From Blasia pusilla (taxonomy: Eukaryota; Marchantiophyta; Marchantiopsida; Blasiales), in the NCBI GenBank assembly GCA_050084515.1, contig CM114271.1:45942001-46006000 (forward strand): a stretch of DNA of 64,000 nt, given 5' to 3'. Position 1 is the stretch's first letter. The number at the start of each line of letters is the position of its first letter. The notes under the pieces were generated by a model. It saw nothing but the letters and a program-made list of their open reading frames with translations. It was not told where the DNA came from and made no database searches. A program made the translations under genes and the position numbers. Positions 45,874-57,639 of the stretch are shown here, in pieces.

Positions 45874-46472
45874 TTGTTTTAGGATAGATCGGTGAGATCT
45901 AGTAGAGCGCCTTTGCGAGTTGTGGAGGATAGGCTTATGAGGTCGAAAATGACCTTCGTTTCGATTCATTTGGAGCCATATTGAAAAACTTACTATTTTA
46001 AGTAAGTACCATTTTGAGTATATGGTCGAATTTGAATTTTTGGTAAGTGGTCCTTGACCTCCTACATCAGGTCAAGAGCCAAGGAGGTGACTTGGGAGCA
46101 TAGGTTACCATAGACAGAGCTTGGGAGAGGGGAGGGGAATTCCTCAAGGAGAGATAGTTTGAGAGCTCATTCTCTCTTTGTTGAACCTCTTGGCATGAAG
46201 AGGCCAAGCTATGGTCTTGCTTGCCTTGTGTGTGTAACTGAAGACTCTCATTAGGAGAGTGGGTTTGGTTTGACATTGAGAGAGATATGTGAGAGTGCAC
46301 ACATTTGAGAGCCATGGTGTTGAGAGAGATTGGATCTCGATTTAATTGGAGATATTTTGGTACTTCTTGTCTCGTTGTTTGGATGCCATGAGTTGGCATG
46401 GGATCGTGCGTGTTTGTGTGTGTGTTCTGTAACACCGATGTATGTTGTGTAGCGATGTGTATGCGCACCACA
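45874..46472 (+). repeat. gypsy 3' LTR, about 599 bp
   Basis: Starts TGTTTTAGGATAGATCGG and ends GTATGCGCACCACA, so TG...CA. Same termini and order as the reverse-oriented solo LTR at 54880-55501. It contains GT-rich and GAGAGAG stretches. The terminus is set by comparison with that solo copy. Confidence 0.8.
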
Positions 46473-47093
46473 CTCGTGACAGCCTATGCAGGAGCCCATC
46501 GTCGTCGGGCGTTGTCGCATGGAATACAAGGTTTCCATCCAATTGGAAGAGGTCACGAAGAAGTAGATTTCAATTTTGGATAAGGTAAAATCACAAATGG
46601 AGAGACAAAACAAGACGCTATGAGCGCTCATGGATATGGTATCTAAAGTCACTTCACTTGACATACATGGTGCATCCAAGCCAATTTTCAATAGTCTAGT
46701 TGTAGAGTCAACTCCATCCTCTGATGGAGATCCTAAATCAGGTAAGCTACTCTTATGGTTTTCTTTGTGCCATTGGGAATTCTTGGGTGGATGTTCTTTG
46801 AATGTAGTACATAACTCTTACATAGGAAACATGGTCTTCTACTCTAACTATGACTATGAAATAACACAAAATATCATGAACATCATTCAAACCACGTGTC
46901 TTCATACTTTCAAACTTTGTCATACATGTGCTATGCTACTAAATTTGGAATTATATGTAATGGATGCAAGAAAAGACAAGATTGACTCTCCTCCGATTTC
47001 TAATGCAGAAGAATGGTTAGGACTAAAGGCATGGGTTCAGCTCATAGTGATGATGATCAAGGCACTACATACTCCACACTTAAGGAGTTCAAT
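46473..47093 (+). pseudogene. unidentified coding trace, gag-like
   Basis: After the LTR a plus-strand trace reads LEEVTKK-stop-ISILDKVKSQMERQNKTL and LMDMVSKVTSLDIHG, heptad-like and charged, then ESTPSSDGDPKSGK. It could be the N-terminal gag of another LTR element; no zinc knuckle or protease was found. It does not continue the copia protease that precedes the gypsy insertion. Confidence 0.35.
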
Positions 47094-47730
47094 CAAGGTT
47101 GCACGGATACGAACAAGTCCAGATATGACCACGGACATGGAAAACCGATCGTAAGCCCAATTTCTTTGGCGCTCTTGTCGACCGTGTGGGCTTAGATGAA
47201 GGGTGCGGGCTAAAGGCAAGCCACATACGCGACGTGGGCTAAGGGTGGGCTCCCTCACGTGCCTAGCGGGTTGGGAGAGGGCCTAGGGCGGGCCATGCAT
47301 GCTCAGTGGGGGCACCCGCGCGGGCTTGTGGGCTAAGGTGGGTTGAAGGCGGGCAGAGAGCGCGCCAAGTGCGGGCCTGGCGCGGTGGGGGGCGGGCCAT
47401 GCACAAGCTTGCAGGCCTAGTGGGCTGCGTACGGGCCAGACGGGCTAGAGACGGGCTTGGTGTGGGCCTCCTGTGGGTCGAGGGCGGGCTAGGGGGCAGG
47501 CCTATCACGGGATTGGCGTGCTACGTACGAGTGGAGGGCAGGTTGGGGGGCGGGCCAAGGGCGGGATGGGGGTTGGGCTTGTAGGCCTATCGCGGGCCTA
47601 GCAGTATGGGGGTTGGCCTGGCAGGCCGAGGGCGGGCCTGGTGCGGGATGGGGGGCAGGCCAAGCGCAAGCTTGTGGACCGAGGGCGGGCTAGGCGCACG
47701 CTTGCAGGTTAACAACCCACCCGTGAGTAG
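47094..47730 (+). mobile_element. GTTGCAC-family element with extreme GC-rich core
   Basis: Left end AAGGTTGCACGGATACGAAC with GACCACGGACATGG follows the family pattern. From about 47190 to 47720 the sequence is dominated by imperfect GGGC/GCGGGCC words, with strong G bias on the plus strand. Open frames on both strands are compositional. No right inverted end found, so the limit is taken where composition returns to AT-rich. Confidence 0.6.
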
Positions 47731-48180
<450 letters not shown>

Positions 48181-48382
48181 GGTGGACCTCCCTGGATGAT
48201 CCTGCCTAACCATGCAACGGGAAAAAGCCAGGGATGTTGAGACGATTCTCAAGCTCTGACCTCCCTCTGACTCCATAGACGGGACTATGGTTTCTCTAGA
48301 GTAAAGCACACCCTATCTAATTGTTTTCCCCATTCCCACTTCCTGAGCACATAGACGAGTACATCAAGTGAACACTGCACCC

Positions 48383-49503
48383 ATGACTACCACAAAACAA
48401 CCAGCGTTAGAAACCTCACCGGAGGAGGTCCAAGACACGACCGGTGTCAAGGATCTTTCCACAAGCAAACGAAGCGGGGCAAAGTGGGCGATCAGGAGAT
48501 AAAATGGCTCACAAAGATTGATCGCACCAAACTCTCGCCACTATGTCGGGGAAAAATATGAGGCGATATGACAAGCGACTCCATGCGATTTGTCACACAT
48601 TCAACGAGAGGTTATACCATATCTAGAAGTGGCATCCATCACAGGCGGTTCTCTGAACTAGAAGGAAAATGGGAAAGCTTTCAGGCCAACCAGATGTTGG
48701 CATGGAATACAATGATGCAGGCAACAAAAGAAGATCAAGGCAGATGGATGTCCAACAAGGAATCGAACTTCCTCGGATGGACGGCTTAGAAGACAACTCT
48801 GGAATTAGAGCTCGTCGCTTTGAGGGCTGAAAACATGCAATTGAAGAAGGACTTAGCTGCGTGCTTCAAAGAGGATAACACTCAGCTTGGGAAAGCAATG
48901 CAAGAGTACCGTTTAACTGGGAAGAGCCTTGCAAATCCTATAAGAACCTAGACTGAAGTAGTGGGCAAGCACACGACCACAACACAAATCACGGAGGTTG
49001 CAACATAGGTAGCCAAAGAGGTAGCTAAAGAGGAAGAAGATAGGGTCCTAGAAATCCACGATAGGAAAACCAGATAACTCAATTTAGTTATCATGGAACT
49101 ACACTTTTCCAAAGAAGAAGACTGTAATTTAGTTTTGCAAGAGAAGGTCTTCACAACTCTTGGGGTCACACCAACAGTCACCTTCACGGGGATCAGACTT
49201 GGGAAAGGAACAAGGGACCAACCAGCACCAATGTAGGTACAATTTGATCCCTAACAACGGGGACCAGCGATGGAAATGAGGTTGGCCATCCTCCGTAGTA
49301 AAGTAGTCCTGAAAGGATCTGCTATCTGTATCTTCCCAGATCTGACCACCAAGCAAAGAGCATCACTCCCTATTGAAAGGGAGAAGGTTCTGGCTGCCTG
49401 CAAAATGGTCTTTGGAGTGAATTCAAGGAAAGAAAGGCCACGACACCAGAACCTAGGAGAAACAAAAATGCAGCACCAACACGACAAACAAGATAGGCAA
49501 TGA
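48383..49503 (+). pseudogene. LINE ORF1 (RNA-binding protein-like)
   Basis: The first ATG after the 5' UTR (48383) opens MTTTKQPALETSPEEVQD. Many stops follow. The distal part is better kept: NLVIMELHFSKEEDCNLVL, VFTTLGVTPTVTFTGIRLGK and, from 49270, MEMRLAILRSKVVLKGSAI with IFPDLTTKQRASLPIEREKV. The 'RLGK ... DLT..R' layout resembles the RNA-binding core of L1-type ORF1 proteins. The product would coat element RNA and act as a chaperone. The assignment rests on position and these motifs. Confidence 0.6.
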
Positions 49504-49569
49504 GCGAAAACTCGGATTCCAACCAGGGAATTAGCAATTCTACAACTCGAAACTAGGACTTGGAGGTGA

Positions 49570-50520
49570 CAAACCTCCATGACAAGACCTCCCTATAGGG
49601 AATGGAGGATGGGAAGGATATTACCAACCCATCCATTCAAGAAATTTTTTACAATTGTGGAGGACCATTCTGGTCCAGAGGCAATGGCATTACATATCTG
49701 GGCACAAAACTGGACCTTATCTTTTTTGCTGAAACACATGATCATGATTCCAACCGCATTCCCAACACACAGGACTTCCAGGTTTTTGTTACCCACAACC
49801 CACTCACAAACAGCAAAAGCAAAGGACATCGTGGGCCGACATGCTTGGTAGCACCATGGTTACAACCTTTTGTCTCCATAGCCGACATTGATGAGGATAA
49901 ACACTTCCTCTCGATCAAGGTCAACAAAGAAGTGGGGTTACCGAAAGATCTCCTCATTCTTTGTTTGCTACTTGAGTCCCACTTGTGCTCAAAAGAGAAT
50001 TCCGTATGAGGCTCTCTCTACATCTATTGAGCACCACATGCACAGGGGAAATATCCTCATAGTAGGAGATTTCAACGGGAGAACGGCCAACACTCAAGCT
50101 CCAATCTACATGTCAAACAACACCAACATGGAAGGGATTGATACTCAGTCGGCTGATGGGTCTCTCAAAAAAGTATTCTTCCCACCCATGCAACGCAACT
50201 CAGTGGACAAGGAAAAAACAGCCAATGGAGAGAAACTTCTCCAACTTTGCTCAACACATTGTTTGGTACTCGCCAATGGCATGGCTATGTGCCCCACGAT
50301 GAGGTCGCACTTACATTGGACACTCTGACTCCAACAGAGTAACCTCGACATCAGTGGTTGACTACTTGATTGGGGAAGTACATCAACTACCACATCTGGT
50401 TGCCAATGTGCAGGTCATACCCGTTCTACAATCTGATCATGAACCACTCTACTTTGACATCATGGTCTCCAAAACCATCCCAGAGGCTGCAGAAAAATTA
50501 ACCCTACCGACCAAATTTTG
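49570..50520 (+). pseudogene. LINE ORF2 apurinic-type endonuclease
   Basis: The frame 49602-50009 gives KLDLIFFAETHDHDSN (conserved Glu-Thr-His), then HRGPTCLVAPW. After a frameshift the trace continues VYLSP-like, GNILIVGDFNGRTAN (the GDFN metal-site block), LANGMAMCP, SVVDYLIGE and QSDHEPLYFDI (the terminal SDH motif). This is the exonuclease-endonuclease-phosphatase fold that nicks target DNA. Residues of the active site are largely present, but at least two frame breaks disrupt it. Confidence 0.85.
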
Positions 50521-50979
50521 ATACACTTTCCTTTAGGAAAAGAAAGATGAACTTATCACACTCGTCAACAAGGCTCTTACAGAGTGCTTACCCACAGCGA
50601 ACACGATTGAGTTCAGCAACATCCTACATCAATGTTGCAGAAAAGTCCTACCTTTCCAACTATTTGGAGGCAAACACATTAGATCCACTTCTACGTTCTT
50701 CTCCCAACCCTCGTTTGACAAGGACTGCAAAGAGGCATGGAGGGAGCTGAATCATCGGCTAAGGGAGGATCCACACTCTCCACAAAGTCGATTGTTGCAG
50801 AAAACTTACAAAAAATTGGTACGTAGGAAGAAACATTAATACATTGCCATCAAGATCAGAGTTCACAGAACAGATGAAATACCAATCGGCCAAATTTTGG
50901 AGAATACTCAGGAATAGATAGAACATCATTCCACTCCAAGATCTACAGATCTGGACCACATATGGTACCCAACTTTACC

Positions 50980-52250
50980 ACTCCAACACTGCCGCTCCCA
51001 CCGACCCCTGGCCGAATGGGCTTCAAGATTTACCAAACCTCTTCACCATTGAAGATGTCACATCATTAATCAAAAGGCTACATAACAAACCAGAGGATGT
51101 CCTGGGGTGCCAGGCTCAAATGTTCAAATTCGCAAGTGAGGCAATTGGCCCAACCCTCACGAGAATGTTCAATACTATGATTCAACAGGGCTTCCCACCG
51201 AATGGCAAATGAATAAGATCTACCCACTCTTCAAGGCTGGAGACCCAATGATACCATCCAACTCTGAGTAACGATCATGGTGAGCTCCCTCATGGCCAAG
51301 TTGTATGGCTCACTGCCGGAAAAGGAAAATCAGCGGATCAGGCTGAAGAAAAGAAGGTGCAAGCGAGAGGACAAGCAGGTTTCCGACACTCATATAGCAC
51401 CCGGATCACCTTCTCACACTCCAGTCTGATTGAAGAAACTTCCAAGTCGAGGGTGGTCACAAGCCCGGTAAATTATTCTGCTGTTTTGTAGACTTCAAGA
51501 AGGCCTTTGACACAGTCCCAAGGGCTCCTTTGGAAACGACTTGAAGAGTTGGGTGTCCCACCACAACAACTTACAACAATCAAGGTCTTAAATGCTCAGG
51601 TGTTTGCACAGATTGCCACTAAGAGGGGCAGATCTGAAACTTTATCTTCCAACACCGGAGTCAAACAAGGATGCCCCCTCTCACCTACATTGTTTGGGCT
51701 CTACATTGAAGAACTTGAAGAGGTGCTTTTTGGAGTGAATGGAGATCCACCACAGCTAGCACACTACCTCATCCCCTTGCTCTTGTATGCAGATGCTATA
51801 GTTCTGATGTCTGGAACAACACATGGGCTCCAACTTTACCTGAATGCACTTTCAAGCTTCTGCAACAAATCGTGCATGGAAGTCAACTTGCTGAAAACAA
51901 AGATAATCATCTTTGGATCACTGACTCCCTCTGCAGGGGTCACACACTTTCACCTTCAGCTTGGGAATGAGAAGGAGATCATTGAGATTGTGGGTGAGTA
52001 CATATACCAGGGGTGCAACTCAAACCCAACAACCAATGGAGAGCCAATGGGAGTGGCAACAAGATCAATGCAGGCTTGAGGGGTCTACACCTGCTACAAT
52101 CCAATTGCAGAAGAATGGAACTCTGGCATATTCCACAGAAACTCCATCTCTTCAAAGATATGGTGATCCCAATCACACTCTATGCATCTGAGGTGTGGGG
52201 CCCCAACTCCAAGGCTTGGCCCTAGGGCCTTGAGGCCCCCCAGAAACTCT
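50980..52250 (+). pseudogene. LINE ORF2 reverse transcriptase
   Basis: Pre-palm: LFTIEDVTSLIKRLHNKPED, GCQAQMFKFA, ARGQAGFRHSYSTRI. Motif A: CFVDFKKAFDTVPR (51478 on), followed by a frameshift. The 190-codon frame 51507-52079 holds motif B, NTGVKQGCPLSPTLFGLYI, and motif C as LLYADAIVLMSG, where YADD has become YADA (second catalytic Asp to Ala). Thumb: MEVNLLKTKIIIFG. The substitution alone would inactivate it. Sequence type differs from the 26-28.5 kb LINE, so two LINE families are present. Confidence 0.9.
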
Positions 52251-52319
52251 TCATACGTCAGAGTCTGGGCATTAGGAAAACCACTCCCCATGACATTCTA
52301 CTGGTTGAGTTTGGGGAGG

Positions 52320-52955
52320 TACCAATGGATCTCCATGCTATTAAAAATCTGATCATATTTCTCCAACACCTTGAGGATATCTGCGAGGACGATCCCAATC
52401 GTCTATTCGCTAGGGCCTACGTGGTTTCAAAAAGTAGTGCCACCCTTGGGGCTAAAAATTGGTACTATGACTGCACAAAGTGGCTCATGAAATGGGGAAT
52501 ATCCATCGATGACCTGCCTACGGCCATCCACCAGGACCTTGCTTATTAATTACACAAAAATTACATTGTCATCAATTGGGGTCGATACCAACGTCTCTGG
52601 GAAAGCAGGGGGAATTTCTCTCACAAAAATGGTGAAAGAATGAGGCGCTACCACACCCTCATGAACAACTGCAGATCCATGCAGCAAGCCTCCTACATCT
52701 CTGCCTCCATTCCCACTAAGTTACGTCATACATTAGCGAGATTCAGATGTGGCTCTACTGACTTGGAGATTGAGAAAGGAAAATTCTCACTGAAGAAAAG
52801 GGAGGACAGATTATGTAGGTTTTGCAAATCGGGGCTTGTTGATGATGAACATCACTACCTCTTTGACTGCACCTTTCACGATCACATTAGGCTTGACTTC
52901 CCGGATCTCTTTGTTCACCTAGCTCCCAGGGTCCTCCCGTTCATGACTAGGTAGA
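52320..52955 (+). pseudogene. LINE ORF2 C-terminal region with zinc knuckle
   Basis: The frame 52325-52549 reads MDLHAIKNLIIFLQHLE, and 52640-52954 reads LRHTLARFRCGSTDLEIEKG, then CRFCKSGLVDDEHHYLFDC: a C-x2-C-x-n-H-x4-C knuckle at the usual distance from the end, here with all ligands kept. Such C-terminal knuckles help bind template RNA. One stop separates the two frames. Confidence 0.75.
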
Positions 52956-53121
52956 ATCATACTCAGATTGTTAAATTCTTGCATAGTTGTGTGAAGACCA
53001 GGGACACTCACATGGCTCTGAGGACCCCTTAGGCCGTCGCTGGTGCTTGCTCTCTCTCCAAAATTGTTGTTAAGTCTCAATACTAAGTCCCATGGCCCTG
53101 TGGGGTCCCCGTGGATAATAA

Positions 53122-53163
53122 ATTCATTCATTCATTCATTCTCTCTCTCTCTCTCTCTCTCTC
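53122..53163. repeat. LINE ATTC tail joined to CT repeat
   Basis: About five ATTC units (53122-53140) pass straight into a (CT)11 run (53141-53163). The tail is the 3' end of the 48-53 kb LINE; the CT run mirrors the microsatellite at its 5' end. Confidence 0.85.
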
Positions 53164-53439
53164 GTCTTTTTCTCCATAGATAGTTGAACTTGATAAGTGA
53201 GAATATATTTTGCCATTGGATAACCTTGATAATTTAAGGTATCTCGCTTATTTAGGCTAGTATATTGATATTTCTTGTTCATATATAGTGAGTTTTCCAA
53301 GTTTGTTATTGGAGCATTCACGGATAATATTTGGTGTAATTTTCATATTACAATATTTGGTGTAATATACATATTACCGCTCGATAAATCCTACTATTGA
53401 TATTCTTATATTTTTGCGAATTATCCAAATATTGTTGGG
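53164..53439. other. AT-rich spacer
   Basis: A short 'atatttggtgtaat' segment is repeated at about 53326 and 53350. Nothing else recognised. Confidence 0.45.
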
Positions 53440-54850
53440 TGGGGTTAGTGTCTGCTTGTAGTCATCACCAAGCCAGAGAACTCCAACGGATCGTGAAGGA
53501 ACATCGGGAAGAAGTACAAATGGAAGGTGGAACATCAAGCAAATGACAATGTAAGTTTTATTTCTATTGTATGAAAACCTATCATAGCACAGAGATGATG
53601 GAGCATTTTACACGAGAGAGACAAAAGACAAAGGATGGGAATCATAGTATCCATCATGCCAAATTATATGTGAAGGTCTTTCCTAGTGTGCAACGGGATT
53701 TCCGAAATAGGGAACTTGTGGGAAACGGAAAAAGAAGGGAAGCGAGACCCTCGAGTGAAGTGGAGGAGACAACGCCATTACAAATAGGTTCGCAACAGAC
53801 ATGACATAGTATTTATGTTATGTCAAATATTAGTGGGGTTGCGGACATACCACCGTGTGACAGTCTCGAGGAATGAAGAGGAGTTGTTGGGCCTATTCAA
53901 GGGACTAGTAGTTTTGGGAAGAAGCAAGCCAATCTGAGGGATTCTTTCAACACGCACGGAATAGAAGTTACAAATGACATGTGGGCAAAGTGTTTCTACG
54001 AATGTGGAATACCATTCAATATAGTAAGGCAAGATGCTTTCAAACATACTGTGTTGGAAATAAAAAAAGGGTTTCTCAGGTCCTAGTTACAATTCGTTGC
54101 TCACCATCCCACTTGAGAAACATATGGAGAAGGTGAAGGAAAAGGTAGATGACATATTGGATAATTTGTATTTGGGGGCCACGATCATCACGGATTCTTG
54201 GACCAATGTGAGGAGTGAGTCTTTAGTGAACATCATGGTCTCGTGTCCACAAGGTCAGATCATGAATGAAGCATACATAGCAACTTGAGTATTGTTTAAC
54301 GGACATACACACATTTCATCATACACCTACACCAGATCCATAGGTGATATTGAAGTCACTTTACAAAGGAAAAAGGGGAAAGGTGTAGTTATAAATATCC
54401 ACATTGAGATCTGAGACGAGTAGCTAGAAAAGCCCTACTCTGCCAATGAGTAGAAGCACAGTAAGGTGCAAATTATCATGTGCATCGGTCCAAAGAATGT
54501 GTTGCAACTTGTTACAGTCATTGCTAGCAATGAGCAAGCACTAGGAAAACTTATTGTAGCAAAGTTTCCTCATATTATTTGGGATGGATGCGTATCAAAT
54601 TCTTTTGATCTAGTGTGCAAAGAGCGGGGTAAATGGCCTTGGATGGACATGATTTTTGCACAAACTCGTGAGATGGTAGTATTTGTGAGGACTAGAACTT
54701 GGGTGATGGCCAAATTCATGGAAACCAATCCAATAAAGAGACAATTTTTGTTTCATATAAACACACGTTTTGCCAAAAACTTTATCATGTTGGGACGTGT
54801 CTAAGAGTTGAGGGAGGCATTCCATACTGTGGTTACCACAAATGCTTTTA
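53440..54850 (+). pseudogene. hAT transposase with DUF659, N-terminal part
   Basis: A BED-like zinc-finger remnant (YFYCMKTYHST, then H residues) lies near 53555-53700. The central DUF659 block is clear: KEKVDDILDNLYLGATIITD, SWTNVRSESLVNIMVSCPQG (54145-54260) and, after stops, CIGPKNVLQLVTVIASNEQA, GKLIVAKFPHIIWDGCVSN, GKWPWMDMIF and FHINTRFAKNFIMLGRV. These are conserved in plant hAT-superfamily transposases and derived genes. The trace ends in MCFNGRDAR just before the solo LTR. Several stops and frame changes rule out function. Confidence 0.8.
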
Positions 54851-54879
54851 GGATGTGTTTTAATGGGAGGGATGCGAGG

Positions 54880-55501
54880 TGTAGTGCGCATACATGTCGC
54901 AACACAATATACATCGTTGTCACCAAACATACACACAAACACGCACAATCCCATGCTAACTAATGACATCCAAACATCAAGACAATAAATACCAAAATAT
55001 CTCTAATAAATCACGTGGATATCTCCATCACAAGGTCTCACAACTCTCTCTCTCTCTCTTATGTCAAACCAAACCCACTCTACTAATGAGAATCTTGGGT
55101 TATGCACACAAGGCAAAGAGGACCATAACTCCGTCGCCTCATGCCAAGAGGTTCAACAAAGAAGAATGAGCTCTCAAGCTCTCTCTCTTTGAGGCATACC
55201 ACCTTTCCTCTCCCAAGCTCTCTCCACGGTAACCTATGCTCGTAGGTCATCTCCTCAACTCTTAACCTACTGTACGTAGTGGGGCAAGGGTCACTTTCTA
55301 TAGTGGAAAGTCAAATATACCAAAAACAAAAACTTACCCAAAATAGTAAATTACTCAATATGGCTCCAAATGAACCGAAACGAAGGGGAAATGTGCTCTC
55401 TGAGATTATCCAAGCCCTCAACCAATCATCCTCGACCTTCTAAGGCTCTCCTCCGGTATCTCCAAAGGCTCTCTACTATATCTCATCTATCTATCCTAAC
55501 A
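54880..55501 (-). repeat. solo LTR of the gypsy family, inside the hAT transposase
   Basis: Read on the minus strand it starts TGTTAGGATAGATAGATG and ends GTATGCGCACTACA, with the internal blocks of the 45874-46472 LTR in the same order (TTTGGAGCCATATTGA, GTTGAACCTCTTGGCATGA, GTTTGGATGTCATTAG). No internal region remains, so it arose by LTR-LTR recombination. Flanking 5-mers do not match, so its target duplication is lost or the end is off by a few bases. Confidence 0.85.
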
Positions 55502-55529
55502 AATGTGATAGGGGCAAAGGGAGAAGGTA

Positions 55530-56720
55530 TGAGAGATTGAGACTATTGTGGCCAATCACGATTTTTGGATAGAAGGTGAGGAGTTATTTGCTGCGGCTTT
55601 TCCAACTATTATTCTATTGAGAGAGTGTGATGGTCATAAAGAAATGATGAGGCATATTTATCGCCGTATATTTGAGATAATATAAGAGACTAGTGCTTTT
55701 CCTGTAATTCCATGGCCCGGTATGGGTGGAAGGCGTCATGGCTTTTTCTAACAATGTCCAAAGCTATAGAAATGGTTTGTGTTATTTCTCGACGGTGGGC
55801 AATTATCCACAATAAGTAATATGCAATAGGCTACATTCTCGCCCCTTATAATCTTATTGATAGTGTTCAAGATGTCACTTCAAATGCTGAAAGCATGAGA
55901 GATTTCAAACAATATCTGAAACTTTATGCAAAGGGGGTGTATGGCCTCAATGTCATCGAGGCTAATTCTTATGTTGATACTTGTTTCCGAGAGTTGGGCA
56001 ACATTGTGAACCATCAGGAACTATTTGTGGATGAGTTTGACAGGGAAGTTGTCTATTCACTTGGCCCCTCTAATTGGTGGAGCATGCATGGTGAAGGTGC
56101 ACCAACATTGGGATCTGTGGCTAAGTCCATATTACCACAAGTAGTTGCTTCTTCTTCAGTGGAGAGAATTGAAGTAGTTATGGTTTATCCACAACAAGGA
56201 TAGGAATAAATTGACAACAAGCATACCGGGGATTTGGTGTACATATACACAAAAACTCAAGGTTTTGAGACAAGGGTGTTTCTCGGAAATCAAGACAAGC
56301 ACTCTTGTACGAGCAATACTTTTCTGAAAGGGATGGACAAGAACAAGCTAGATGGGTTGTAGAAGATGGTAGTGAGTCTAGCTAATTACATGCAAAAAAT
56401 AGTGATGGTAATTATGAAGATAACCTCGACTTGTAAGATGAGGACCTATAGGATTTGGATATACTATGTGGAATTTATGGCATCGAAGGAAGGCATGATA
56501 CTCATATCGGAAACACTGAAAACTTTGACTCCGAATAGGCTGGAAGAGATGAAGATGACAATGTAATGGAACATTGGATTTGAGAGCACGAGGAAGGGCA
56601 ACAATTGAAGACTTTAAGAGAAATGAATCCACCCAACACTTTTTCTAACACAACCTACGACCCTCAGATTGTCGCACCACAAGGAATTCAGAATTATTTC
56701 AGTGAGTCTAGTGAAGCTAT
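55530..56720 (+). pseudogene. hAT transposase, C-terminal part with dimerisation domain
   Basis: Continues beyond the solo LTR with IETIVANHDFWIEGEELF, then FRELGNIVNHQEL and, in the frame 55895-56203, SLGPSNWWSMHGEGAPTLGS followed by VAKSILPQVVASSSVERIE. That WW...A..L...S..ER block is the hAT C-terminal dimerisation motif. A stop at 56204 and later broken frames end the trace. No terminal inverted repeats were identified because a copia-type LTR lies at 56962. Confidence 0.75.
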
Positions 56721-56961
56721 GCGGGATTCTCCTCCATAATCGTTGAAGGTTGAAAGAGTGGACTTAGTTGATGAGCATAGTGATAATGATATTATTGTAC
56801 ATGTTGTTCCAAAATCTCAACCCATCAATCATGGCATGGATAGTTCATATATTTCCTTTGGTGATGAAGTAATTGCAATACGAAATTGTCGCCGATCCAC
56901 CCAACTTCAAGCTCTTCAGCCGCCAAATTACCGCTTACATCTTAATTCACCAGACCCAACC

Positions 56962-57408
56962 TGTTGGATTCTCAACATCCACTTCTCTAAGCACCATTAA
57001 TCTGATGGGCCACCTTGTATGACGAGAAGCCTAGATTGATGGTTCCGACTTAGACGTCAAAGGAGTCATAATAATCTGATGTAGGTGGTTTTAGGAGTAG
57101 CGCTACTAGGTTTATCTAACCCTATATTGCATCACCCGCACCCTGATGCGTCGCGGGGGTCCGACGGCGCAACCTCTGGCAAAAAAATTTCTATTAATAG
57201 AAAAAAAGAAAATTAGGTAAAAGCCCTAGTTTTCCTGAGTAGTCAAATAGTCGGGAGCCGCAGCGGTAGCGCATTCTCGTATATCGAGTTATCTCCATGT
57301 TCAAGTTCCATCGAAGCTCTTCTATGAGCGCACGGACGGACTAGGCCAATTTGTATCTCTAAGTTTTGCAAAGATTTCAGTGATTTCGTCACTTTCTATT
57401 TTCTCGCA
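56962..57408 (+). repeat. solo copia-type LTR, copy C, with near-matching target duplication
   Basis: TGTTGGATTCTCAACATCC to TTTTCTCGCA, 447 bp. Flanks are CAACC (56957-56961) and TAACC (57409-57413), 4 of 5 identical, consistent with a 5-bp target duplication plus one mutation. It contains the GC-rich centre (CACCCTGATGCGTCGCGGG) shared with copy E. Confidence 0.85.
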
Positions 57409-57639
57409 TAACCATAGACTCAGACTAGAAGTGCAATTAGTGACTTTAGTGAAACGGATTAGTAAATAGTTATAGCAAACTTATTTTGTAAGGATTATTG
57501 TAAGAATATTATTTTGAAGAAATTCCTTTCTGTATCATTCTCACTAATAAAGCATTGATTTAACATCGACGGTCAAATTTGAAAGTGTGATTTTTTGGAA
57601 ATGAGATTTTATTTCATAGTAAGTTTTAAATATATATTC

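Larger units (their letters stand above)
40015..46472 (+). mobile_element. Ty3/gypsy element with methyltransferase-like domain and PHD finger
   Basis: Order on the plus strand: 5' LTR fragment, protease, C5-DNA-methyltransferase-like domain, reverse transcriptase, RNase H, integrase, PHD finger, 3' LTR. RT-RH-IN order defines Ty3/gypsy. The methyltransferase-like domain lies between protease and RT, and the PHD finger occupies the place where many plant gypsy elements carry a chromodomain. No recognisable gag remains; the 5' LTR end, primer-binding site and gag appear deleted. Stops, frameshifts and catalytic substitutions occur in every domain. The two LTRs are clearly diverged, so the insertion is old. 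No 5-bp target duplication could be matched. Confidence 0.85.

Noticed and set aside
47306-47584. Gly/Arg-rich open frames in the G-rich island
   Set aside because: Frames stay open on both strands because stop codons are rare in GGGC repeats.
54875-55506. Target-site duplication for the reverse solo gypsy LTR
   Set aside because: The 5-mers next to the TG and CA ends (CGAGG and AATGT) differ; shifting the ends by a few bases did not give a match.
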